Source of the DNA: Acidobacteriota bacterium
GTDB taxonomy: Bacteria; Acidobacteriota; Terriglobia; Acidiferrales; UBA7541
Assembly: GCA_016179005.1 (NCBI GenBank)
Contig: JACOSF010000210.1
Coordinates: forward strand, 1-5,382
Direction of reading: 5' to 3'
DNA length: 5,382 nucleotides
Part shown: positions 1-5,382 of the stretch, in pieces
Position numbering within the stretch: position 1 is the stretch's first letter
How the letters are laid out: each line of letters starts with the position of its first letter
Translations under genes and position numbers: made by a program
Notes under the pieces: model-generated
What the model saw: only the letters and a program-made list of their open reading frames with translations
Told to the model about the DNA's origin: nothing
Database searches by the model: none

Positions 1-1
1 G

Positions 2-232
2 GCGGAGCACGCCATCATTCGCGGGCTGATCGCGACGATGGATAAATCACTCGCACACGGCGAGGTTTCCGAGGAAGATGTGGCGAAGCTGGCGCAAACG
101 CTCTACGACCACGTGCGGCTGGAAGAGAATGAGATTTTTCCGCGGATCGAAAAGGCGCTGAGCGAAGATGAGTTGCGCACAATGGGAAAGGGATTGCACC
201 GGTTGCACAAGAAGGGTGAGTGCGCGGTGTAG
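2..232 (+). CDS. Hemerythrin-like (HHE) domain protein, 3' end only
   Basis: The reading frame is open from base 2, so the gene starts left of the window and 76 C-terminal residues are visible. An ATG at base 38 lies inside the domain and is probably not the start. The fragment begins with Glu-His followed by a hydrophobic helix. About 34 residues later comes an HxxxE motif (visible residues His37 and Glu41) running into NEIFPRIE, the pattern of the third helix of HHE/hemerythrin domains, where His and Glu ligate a di-iron or other metal centre. A helical tail with His residues (GLHRLH) follows. Proteins of this family bind oxygen or iron or act in redox and nitric-oxide stress; which applies here cannot be told. 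The protein is probably cytoplasmic. The TAG stop lies inside the GTAG edge of a palindromic repeat, so the last few residues may have been reshaped by that repeat. Family is fairly sure, function unknown. Confidence 0.75.
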   Translation, partial: AEHAIIRGLIATMDKSLAHGEVSEEDVAKLAQTLYDHVRLEENEIFPRIEKALSEDELRTMGKGLHRLHKKGECAV

Positions 233-258
233 CGGCCGCCCCGCAGCGCGGGGCGGGC
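229..258 (+). repeat. REP-like palindromic unit 1, GTAG edge on the left
   Basis: GTAG at 229-232 is followed by a perfect 9-bp stem (236-244 pairs with 248-256) around a 3-nt AGC loop. The TAG of the upstream HHE gene is the last three bases of the GTAG. The stem is very GC-rich and could stop transcription, but no T-run follows. GTAG next to a palindrome is the hallmark of REP sequences moved by RAYT (REP-associated tyrosine) transposases. Assignment to that class is inference from a single locus. Confidence 0.65.
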
Positions 259-266
259 ACTCGGAA

Positions 267-290
267 TGCCGGCCTAAAGGCCGGCGCTAC
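267..290 (-). repeat. REP-like palindromic unit 2, inverted relative to unit 1
   Basis: A perfect 8-bp stem (GCCGGCCT at 268-275 with AGGCCGGC at 278-285) encloses an AA loop and ends in CTAC at 287-290. Read on the minus strand it is GTAGCG plus palindrome, like units 1 and 3. Units 1 and 2 face each other, so 229-290 forms a REPIN-like doublet with GTAGCG at both outer ends. The stem could also act as a terminator hairpin for either convergent gene. Confidence 0.7.
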
Positions 291-304
291 ATCAGCGCAG
301 GTAA

Positions 305-329
305 GGCGGCGGGATAAACTCGCCGCTAC
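305..329 (-). repeat. REP-like palindromic unit 3, same orientation as unit 2
   Basis: GCGGCG at 306-311 pairs with CGCCGC at 321-326. Two more inner pairs, one of them G-T when read on the plus strand, close a loop of about 5 nt (ATAAA). CTAC at 326-329 gives GTAG on the minus strand, and its TAG is the stop codon of the serine hydrolase gene. The unit shares the GTAGCG edge with units 1 and 2 but has a different stem sequence, so the three are related by architecture rather than being identical copies. Confidence 0.6.
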
Positions 330-1153
330 GGGAGCCGGGCGCCGATGGAATTGGAGCGGGCGAGGCGCTCGAAGTAGGAATAGACGCGGCGAGAGACCTC
401 GGTGATGGTGCTGTCTGCGGCGTCGGAATCTTTGTCGAACGTGGTCATCACGGAAATCGCGTACGGCTTTCCGGCCAGATAAACAATCCCCGATTCACAC
501 GAAACGCCGCCCATACCGCCGGTCTTGCTGGCGAGCGGGACATTGTCCGGCAAGCCGCGGCGCAGCGGCGTGCTCTTCGAGTATTTCAGGATTTCGAGCA
601 CGGCTTGGGTGTGCTTGGGGTCAAGGGCTTTTCCGGCGTCGAGCATCTCGAGGAGCGTGACCATTTCGCGGGGCGTGGAGAGATTTTCGCGGGAGGCGCG
701 CTGGGCATCGACGTCGCGCATGATGCGCTGGAGACGCGTCTGGGAAAGCCCGAGGCGGCGGAGGTTGTCGTTGACGTTCTGCATGCCGACGCGGTCGATG
801 AGGAGGTTGGTGGCGGTGTTGTCGGAGAGAACAATCATGAGCACGGCGAGGTCGCGGAGGGAAAGCGCGGAGCCGCCGTCGCTGAAGAGCTTGAGCGTGC
901 CGGTCTGGGCCTGGCGGAAGAGTTCCAGCAGGATGGGAATCTTGATAGAGCTGGCCTGCGGAAAAACGGTGTCCGCATTGGCGAAGAAAGTTTCGCCGGT
1001 GCCGAGGTCTTTCACGGCGATGCCCATTACGCCGTCGAATTCGCCGGCCATCTGCTGGAGTTGCTTGGCGAGCTTGAGTTTGAGGTCGCCAGCGAGAGGA
1101 TTGACCTGCGGCGCCTGGGCGAAGACCGGCGCAGCAAGGACAAGAGCCAACAT
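326..1153 (-). CDS. Class A beta-lactamase-related serine hydrolase, exported
   Basis: This is a 275-residue protein with a short signal-peptide-like N-terminus ending in AQA (around residue 14), so it is probably periplasmic. The active-site motifs of the penicillin-recognising serine enzymes are present in order. The SxxK motif is Ser68-Ser-Ile-Lys71. The SDN motif is residues 110-112. The KTG motif is residues 210-212. The stretch equivalent to the omega loop (about 145-161, ending ENLSTPREM) is short, and I see no clear counterpart of the class A general-base Glu166 or Asn170. The protein is best called a beta-lactamase-related hydrolase (COG2367-type) and not a proven resistance enzyme; a role on peptidoglycan or another acyl substrate is equally possible. 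The ATG start is fixed by an in-frame TGA four codons upstream and a weak AAAAGG ribosome site 7 nt before it. The gene is divergent from the Omp85 operon and convergent with the HHE gene, and its stop lies in a repeat. Confidence 0.85.
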   Translation of the reverse strand: MLALVLAAPVFAQAPQVNPLAGDLKLKLAKQLQQMAGEFDGVMGIAVKDLGTGETFFANADTVFPQASSIKIPILLELFRQAQTGTLKLFSDGGSALSLRDLAVLMIVLSDNTATNLLIDRVGMQNVNDNLRRLGLSQTRLQRIMRDVDAQRASRENLSTPREMVTLLEMLDAGKALDPKHTQAVLEILKYSKSTPLRRGLPDNVPLASKTGGMGGVSCESGIVYLAGKPYAISVMTTFDKDSDAADSTITEVSRRVYSYFERLARSNSIGARLP

Positions 1154-1160
1154 ACTATCG

Positions 1161-1166
1161 CCTTTT
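1161..1166 (-). promoter_or_regulatory. Probable ribosome binding site of the serine hydrolase gene
   Basis: On the minus strand AAAAGG lies 7 nt before the ATG. It is weak, but an in-frame TGA just upstream leaves no earlier start, so it supports the ATG at 1153. Confidence 0.4.
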
Positions 1167-1204
1167 CACGGGCAGCAGGCAACGCCGCTGTGCTAACCTT
1201 CCGT

Positions 1205-1230
1205 CTCACTTTGAGTGCAAGCAGAGTGAG
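1205..1230. promoter_or_regulatory. Inverted repeat in the divergent intergenic region, possible operator
   Basis: CTCACT at 1205-1210 is repeated in inverted form as AGTGAG at 1225-1230 with a 14-nt spacer. Part of the spacer (GAGTG, 1213-1217) repeats the right arm directly. The element lies just upstream of the Omp85 gene and about 50 bp upstream of the serine hydrolase start, where an operator for either gene could sit. I see no convincing -35/-10 pair on either strand. A 6-bp repeat can arise by chance, so this is only a candidate. Confidence 0.2.
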
Positions 1231-1232
1231 TT

Positions 1233-4223
1233 TTGGAGGGTGCAATTCCAGGAACAGTCTTGATGATGGCGCTGTGGCTCGCTGCGCAAGGCGCGCGCGC
1301 ACAGTCGCCTATGCCGCCCGCAACCCGCAGCGCGGGACCAGCCAACGCGGCGGCAGAGAACACGGAACAATTTGAGGAGCAAAAGGTCGCCGCAGTCCGC
1401 GTGGTGAGCGAAAGCGGAGAAGTGCTCAGCGAAAACCCTGCCGGGCTCGCGCAACAGGCCGGACAAAGCTACCGCAGCGACGCGGTGCGCGAGAGCCTGC
1501 GGCAACTCTACCGCAGCGGGCGCTACGCGGACATCCGCGCCGAAGCCGCCGCCGGCGAGGGTGGAGTGCGCCTGGACTTTGTCGTGCGGCAGAACGCGTA
1601 TGTGAACAGCGTGCGCGTCACCGGTTTGAAGGAGCCGCCCGGGGAGGGCGCCGCGCTGGCGGCACTGCAATTAGGGCTGGGCGAAATCTTCCGGGAGCGA
1701 GCCTTGCACGACGCGCTGGAGCGATTGCAGCAAACCCTGCGGGACGAAGGGTTTTATCAGGCGGGGATTGCGGTGGCGCGCAAGGAAACTGCGGCGACGC
1801 AGCAGATGGAAATTCTAGTGCGCGTCGTACCGGGGCACCGGGCACGCATCGGCGCGGTGACGGAACAGGGAGAGGCGGCAACAAACGGGAACGAATTGCT
1901 GCGGCAGGCGCGACTGAAGCCGGGGAAGGAAGTGACCGAGGCAAGCCTGGACCGCGGGGCAGAGCGAGTGCGCAAATATTTGACCAAGCGCGGGCATCTG
2001 AGCGCGCGGGTCAACGTGCGCCGCGGGGAATACGACGCGAAGAGCAATACCGTGCCGCTGATTCTGGACATCTTCGCGGGAGCAAAGGTGCGGGTGGAAC
2101 TGAAAGGCGCAAAGATATCCGATAAGAAACTTCGGAAGCTGCTGCCCATCTTTCAGGAAGGCGCCGTGGACGAGGACCTACTGCAGGAAGGGCGGCGCAA
2201 TATCCGCGACTACCTGGAATCGCAAGGGTATTTCGATTTGCAGGTACGCTTCGCCACGAGCGAAGACACGAAGACGGGACACCAGGTGATCACCTACACA
2301 GTGGAACAAGGAGAGCAACAGAGGCTGGTCGGAATCGAGTTTGCCGGAAACAAATACTTCAGCACCTCCCTGTTGCGCGAGCGGCTGGCGCTGCAGCCCG
2401 CCGGCTTTGCGTCGCGAGGGCGGTTCAGCCGGAAGCTCCTGGAGTCCGACACGGAGAGCATCCAGCAAATGTATGTGGCCAACGGTTTCCGGGACGCCCA
2501 GGTGCAATGGGAAACTCTGGAGAACTACCAGGGGAAGAAGGGCGACCTGCTGGTGCGCTTCCGCATCGCAGAAGGGCCCCAGACGCTGGTGGCCGGTCTG
2601 AAACTCGATGGCAACAATACCCTCGACAGTGAATTCCTGCTCTCTGTGGTCGGCTCGACGCCGGGACAGCCCTATTCGGAATTCAATGTGGCGGGCGACC
2701 GGGACAACATTTTGGCGCTGTACTACAACGAGGGGTTTCCGGAGGCGCGGTTCGAACCGTTGGCGGAGGACGCCGGCGCGCCGAACCGGATGCGGCTGAC
2801 CTACCGGATCGCCGAAGGGCCGCAATTCAAAGTGAAACAGGTATTGCTGGGCGGCTACCAGCACACGCGAGAAAACACGATCGCGCGCGAAGTGCAACTC
2901 GCGCCGGGCGAGCCTTTGCGGCAGGGAGACATCGTGGAGACGCAGCGGCGGCTCTACAACCTTGGAGTTTTCAGCCGGGTGCAGATCGCGCCGCAAAACC
3001 CCAGCGGAACAGAGACGGACAAAACACTGATCGTGCTGGTGGAAGAAGCCAAGCGATACACGATCGCGTACGGCGGCGGCATGGAGGTGCAGCGCCTGGG
3101 AAGCGCGACCGACCCGGTGGGTGGCGAAATCAAAGCCAGCCCGCGCGGGATTTTCGAATTCAGCAAGGCCAACATGCTGGGGCGGGCCCACACGCTGAGT
3201 TTCAAAGTCCGCGCCAGCACCTTGCAGGGACGCGCGCTGGTGAGCTACTCCGCACCGATTCTCTGGGGGCGGCCGTCGCTGAGCTTTCAACTGACAGGAT
3301 TTGCGGATAAGACGCGGGACGTGCGGACGTTCACGTCCATCCGCTACGAAGCCTCTGCGCAGGTGACGCAGCAGGTGACCAACCTCTCCACGTTGCAATA
3401 CCGCTATGCGTACCGGCGCGTGCAGGTGGATGCGGCGTCCCTGAAAGTGGACCCAGCACAAATCCCTCTGTACAGCCAGCCGACGAAGATTTCGATGCTG
3501 GGGACATCCTGGGTGCGCGAACGCCGCGATAATCCGGGCGACGCCTCGCAAGGCAGCTTCAACACAGTGGACCTGAGCGTGGCATCGCGCGGGATGGGGT
3601 CGAGCGCGAGCTTCCTGCGCACGTTTGTGCAGAATTCAACGTTTTATGCGCTACCTCGGCGCATGACCTTTGCGCGCTCCACGCGACTCGGCATGCAGAG
3701 CGCGCTGGGCAAGACGACTCCGAACGACATCCCCCTGCCAGAACGGTTCTTCGCGGGCGGCGGAATGTCGCTGCGCGGGTTCGCGCTGAACCAGGCCGGG
3801 CCGCGCGACCCGGTCACTGGATTTCCCATCGGCGGGCAGGCCATGCTGCTGTTCAATCAGGAGCTGCGCTTTCCGATGCGGCTGCCGTACGTGAAGGGAG
3901 CTGTTGGCGGCACGATTTTTTACGATGCAGGAAACGTGTTCCGGCAGGCCAACCGGATCTCGCTGGCGTTGAAGCCGGCCGCCCCGGTGTTCAGCACGGT
4001 GACGCCGAACCTATGCGTCTCCAACTGCACAAATGAGATGCGCTACTTCTCGCACACCATCGGGTTCGGCATCCGGTATGCAACGCCGATCGGACCCGTG
4101 CGGCTGGACCTGGCCTACCAGCTCAATGCGCCGCAGATCCTTGTGCCGGACGGCGCAGGCGGGCAGAAATTGAGCCGGTTGCCGAGATTCCATTTCTTTT
4201 TCAATATCGGGTCGCTGTTCTGA
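1233..4223 (+). CDS. Omp85 family outer membrane assembly protein (BamA/TamA-like) with seven POTRA domains
   Basis: This protein of up to 996 residues has a signal peptide (likely cleaved after ARA, residue 23), seven POTRA-like repeats and a C-terminal Omp85 beta-barrel. The approximate POTRA limits are 51-120, 121-200, 202-283, 285-361, 363-449, 451-530 and 532-606. Each ends in the usual helix, then G-aromatic or similar (DEGFYQA, ESQGYFD, NEGFPEA, LYNLGVF), then a beta strand. The barrel covers about 609-996. It holds GGGMSLRGF (842-850), matching the conserved VRGF loop-6 motif, then GPVRLDLAYQL (954-964) and an aromatic beta-signal ending in Phe996. The family inserts or exports outer-membrane proteins; E. 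coli BamA has five POTRAs and TamA three. No lpx or skp genes are visible; a TamB-like gene follows, so BamA or a TamA-type paralogue are both possible. The start is uncertain. TTG 1233 gives a signal core of normal length, whereas ATG 1263 has a better ribosome site (AGGAA, 1250-1254) but a very short core. Neither gives a basic N-terminus. Confidence 0.92.
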   Translation: MEGAIPGTVLMMALWLAAQGARAQSPMPPATRSAGPANAAAENTEQFEEQKVAAVRVVSESGEVLSENPAGLAQQAGQSYRSDAVRESLRQLYRSGRYADIRAEAAAGEGGVRLDFVVRQNAYVNSVRVTGLKEPPGEGAALAALQLGLGEIFRERALHDALERLQQTLRDEGFYQAGIAVARKETAATQQMEILVRVVPGHRARIGAVTEQGEAATNGNELLRQARLKPGKEVTEASLDRGAERVRKYLTKRGHLSARVNVRRGEYDAKSNTVPLILDIFAGAKVRVELKGAKISDKKLRKLLPIFQEGAVDEDLLQEGRRNIRDYLESQGYFDLQVRFATSEDTKTGHQVITYTVEQGEQQRLVGIEFAGNKYFSTSLLRERLALQPAGFASRGRFSRKLLESDTESIQQMYVANGFRDAQVQWETLENYQGKKGDLLVRFRIAEGPQTLVAGLKLDGNNTLDSEFLLSVVGSTPGQPYSEFNVAGDRDNILALYYNEGFPEARFEPLAEDAGAPNRMRLTYRIAEGPQFKVKQVLLGGYQHTRENTIAREVQLAPGEPLRQGDIVETQRRLYNLGVFSRVQIAPQNPSGTETDKTLIVLVEEAKRYTIAYGGGMEVQRLGSATDPVGGEIKASPRGIFEFSKANMLGRAHTLSFKVRASTLQGRALVSYSAPILWGRPSLSFQLTGFADKTRDVRTFTSIRYEASAQVTQQVTNLSTLQYRYAYRRVQVDAASLKVDPAQIPLYSQPTKISMLGTSWVRERRDNPGDASQGSFNTVDLSVASRGMGSSASFLRTFVQNSTFYALPRRMTFARSTRLGMQSALGKTTPNDIPLPERFFAGGGMSLRGFALNQAGPRDPVTGFPIGGQAMLLFNQELRFPMRLPYVKGAVGGTIFYDAGNVFRQANRISLALKPAAPVFSTVTPNLCVSNCTNEMRYFSHTIGFGIRYATPIGPVRLDLAYQLNAPQILVPDGAGGQKLSRLPRFHFFFNIGSLF
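1250..1254 (+). promoter_or_regulatory. Candidate ribosome binding site inside the annotated 5' end of the Omp85 gene
   Basis: AGGAA lies 8 nt before ATG 1263 and 5 nt before TTG 1260. If it is the real site, the Omp85 protein starts 9 or 10 residues later than the TTG at 1233. An in-frame TGA at 1227-1229 rules out any start further upstream. Confidence 0.4.
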
Positions 4224-4888
4224 TGAGGACAAGAATTCTTATTCTCGCGTTGGCGATGGTTCACGCGTTGGCGCCTGCGGTGCAGGCGCAACAGGTAGTG
4301 GACCGCATTGTGGCGCGGGTAGAGGACGACATCCTGACGCAGAGCGAAGTGCGGGAGCTCGGGCGCTTTCAGCAATTGGTGAACGGCGCCGGGGCGGGCG
4401 GGCGGAAGGACCTGCCCGGCGAAAACGAGCTCATTGAACGTCTGATTGACCAGTGGATTGTGAACGCAGAAGCCACGGGGGCCCGCTTCCCGCAACCAGC
4501 GAAAGAGGAAGTGCAAAAGGAAGTCGAGCGGCTGGCCACGCAATTCGGCACCGCAGATGTCTATCGCGCGCGGCTGCTGGAACTCGGACTGACCGCCGAG
4601 AGCGTGGCGCGGCACGTGAAGCGGCAAATCTATCTGGCGCGATACCTGGACTATAAGCTGCGTCCCGTGGCGCACGTGGAAAGCGCGCAGGTGGAGACGT
4701 ATTTCAGGGAAGAGCTTTTGCCGGAATTGCGGCGGCGCGGACAGGACGCTCCGGCGCTGGCGAGTGTGGAGGGGCAAATCCGGGAGCTGTTGACGCAGCG
4801 CGAAATCAGCGCGCGGGCGGCGAAGTGGCTGGAAGAAACCCGGGCGCGGCTGAGGATTGAAATCACGGGAAAGAAGAGCACGCCGTGA
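4223..4888 (+). CDS. SurA-like periplasmic chaperone lacking a parvulin PPIase domain
   Basis: This is a 221-residue protein with a clear signal peptide (basic MRTR, hydrophobic core, VQA at 20-22 before the likely cut). The mature protein opens with VVDRIVARVEDDILTQSEV, closely matching the first strand-helix of the SurA N-terminal domain (E. coli-type VVDKVAAVVNN...). A helical domain (about residues 40-148) follows, with IERLIDQWIV and a later VKRQIYLARYLDYKL segment. SurA proteins then carry one or two parvulin domains. Here the chain passes to a polar helix (152-175) and a terminal helix-strand (about 180-214, ending RLRIEI), with no room for a parvulin domain of about 90 residues. It therefore looks like a holdase-only chaperone for outer-membrane proteins. 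Its ATG overlaps the Omp85 stop by one base (TGATG) and there is no good ribosome site, which points to translational coupling. Confidence 0.8.
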   Translation: MRTRILILALAMVHALAPAVQAQQVVDRIVARVEDDILTQSEVRELGRFQQLVNGAGAGGRKDLPGENELIERLIDQWIVNAEATGARFPQPAKEEVQKEVERLATQFGTADVYRARLLELGLTAESVARHVKRQIYLARYLDYKLRPVAHVESAQVETYFREELLPELRRRGQDAPALASVEGQIRELLTQREISARAAKWLEETRARLRIEITGKKSTP

Positions 4889-5382
4889 AATTCAAGTGGA
4901 AACGATGGCTGAAGATCCTGGGGGCGACGGCAGCCGCGCTCACCGTGATTGCGATCATCCTTGTTCAGACGGGCGTGGCGGCGCGCTGGGCGCGGACGGG
5001 CGTGATCGCACAAATCGAAAAGATGACAGGAGGCCGGGTTGAGCTGAAAGAATTCCGGTTCAGCGTGATGGCGCTGCGCGCGGAACTGGATGATTTCACG
5101 CTGCACGGACGCGAGCCCGAGGGCACTCCGCCATTCTTCCATGCGGAAACCCTGGTGGTGGACCTGCGGGTGATTTCATTTTTCCGCAGAAAGATTGCCC
5201 TGGACGAGGTGCGCATCGAAAAACCGGCGCTGCATTTGCGAATCGACAAGGAAGGAAAAAGCAACGCGCCGGTGCCCAAAACCGAGCGCCCGGCGGGAAA
5301 GCCGTGGCGGGAGCAGATCTTCGACCTGTCCATCCGCGAGCTGCGGCTCAAGCAGGGAATGCTGCTCATCAACGACGTGAGC
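4885..5382 (+). CDS. TamB/AsmA-type envelope-spanning protein, N-terminal part
   Basis: A GTG start overlaps the previous stop by four bases (GTGA), and the frame stays open to the right edge, giving 166 residues. The N-terminus is basic (MKFKWKRWLK) with one membrane segment at about 11-28, so the protein is anchored in the inner membrane with the rest in the periplasm. The periplasmic part starts with TGGRVELKEFRFS (48-60), LHGREPEGTPPFF (73-85), an RRKIALDEVRIEKPALHLR segment (101-119) and DKEGKSNAPVP (121-131). This is the start of the AsmA-like repeating beta-groove found in TamB and its relatives. These proteins bridge the two membranes; they work with TamA (or BamA in some phyla) in outer-membrane protein insertion and in lipid transport. 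The typical C-terminal TamB domain lies outside the window, so an AsmA-like relative cannot be excluded, but the Omp85 neighbour favours TamB. Confidence 0.82.
   Translation, partial: MKFKWKRWLKILGATAAALTVIAIILVQTGVAARWARTGVIAQIEKMTGGRVELKEFRFSVMALRAELDDFTLHGREPEGTPPFFHAETLVVDLRVISFFRRKIALDEVRIEKPALHLRIDKEGKSNAPVPKTERPAGKPWREQIFDLSIRELRLKQGMLLINDVS

Noticed and set aside
236..326. The hairpins as intrinsic terminators
   Set aside because: The stems are strong, but none is followed by a T-run on either strand, so I annotate them as repeats and mention termination only as a possible side effect.
229..329. A CRISPR array
   Set aside because: There are only three units with unequal stems, mixed orientation and irregular spacing; the direct repeats and uniform spacers of CRISPR are absent.
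1154..1232. A sigma-70 promoter for the serine hydrolase (TTGCAC on the minus strand with a GTTAGC 17 nt later)
   Set aside because: The -35-like box is reasonable, but the -10-like box matches TATAAT at only two positions, so it is not supported.
605..1375. A 256-codon + strand frame opposite the serine hydrolase
   Set aside because: The minus strand carries SxxK, SDN and KTG in order plus a signal peptide. The + frame is a low-complexity Gly/Ala/Glu-rich shadow that also runs into the Omp85 gene.
2178..3551. A 457-codon open frame on the minus strand inside the Omp85 gene
   Set aside because: It is antisense to well-supported POTRA and barrel coding sequence. Its product is rich in His, Arg, Leu and Val with no recognisable domain, as expected for a shadow frame in GC-rich DNA.
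4115..4777. A 220-codon minus-strand frame across the Omp85/SurA-like junction
   Set aside because: It spans a coupled gene boundary on the other strand and shows no domain signature.

Overview
The window most likely comes from the chromosome of a diderm, high-GC bacterium, probably an acidobacterium. The evidence is the outer-membrane biogenesis genes, the SurA-like and TamB-like protein types, and a GTAG-headed palindromic repeat cluster of a kind I associate with Acidobacteriota genomes. The phylum call is inference; the sequence holds no marker gene.

Layout. (1) Bases 2-232, + strand: the 3' end of a hemerythrin-like (HHE) metal-binding protein. (2) Bases 229-329: three palindromic REP-like units that fill the gap between two convergent genes. 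Each has GTAGCG at one edge, and the outer two supply the stop codons of the flanking genes. (3) Bases 326-1153, - strand: an exported class A beta-lactamase-related serine hydrolase. (4) Bases 1154-1232: a short divergent intergenic region with no convincing promoter but a small inverted repeat. (5) Bases 1233-5382, + strand: a tightly packed three-gene operon. It encodes a large Omp85/BamA-TamA-type protein with seven recognisable POTRA repeats, a SurA-like periplasmic chaperone without a parvulin domain (1-nt overlap with the first gene), and the N-terminus of a TamB/AsmA-type protein (GTG start, 4-nt overlap), which runs off the right edge.

How they fit together. The operon reads as an outer-membrane assembly module. 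The Omp85 protein is the barrel insertase or translocase with a very long periplasmic arm. The SurA-like protein would hold unfolded clients in the periplasm. The TamB-like protein would be the inner-membrane-anchored, envelope-spanning partner. In Proteobacteria tamA and tamB are adjacent and surA lies elsewhere. Here a minimal chaperone sits between the two, and translational coupling suggests the three products act together. The serine hydrolase is transcribed away from this operon. It may share the upstream region but need not share function.

The window is otherwise dense. The other long open frames, including a 457-codon antisense frame inside the Omp85 gene, look like GC-driven shadows.
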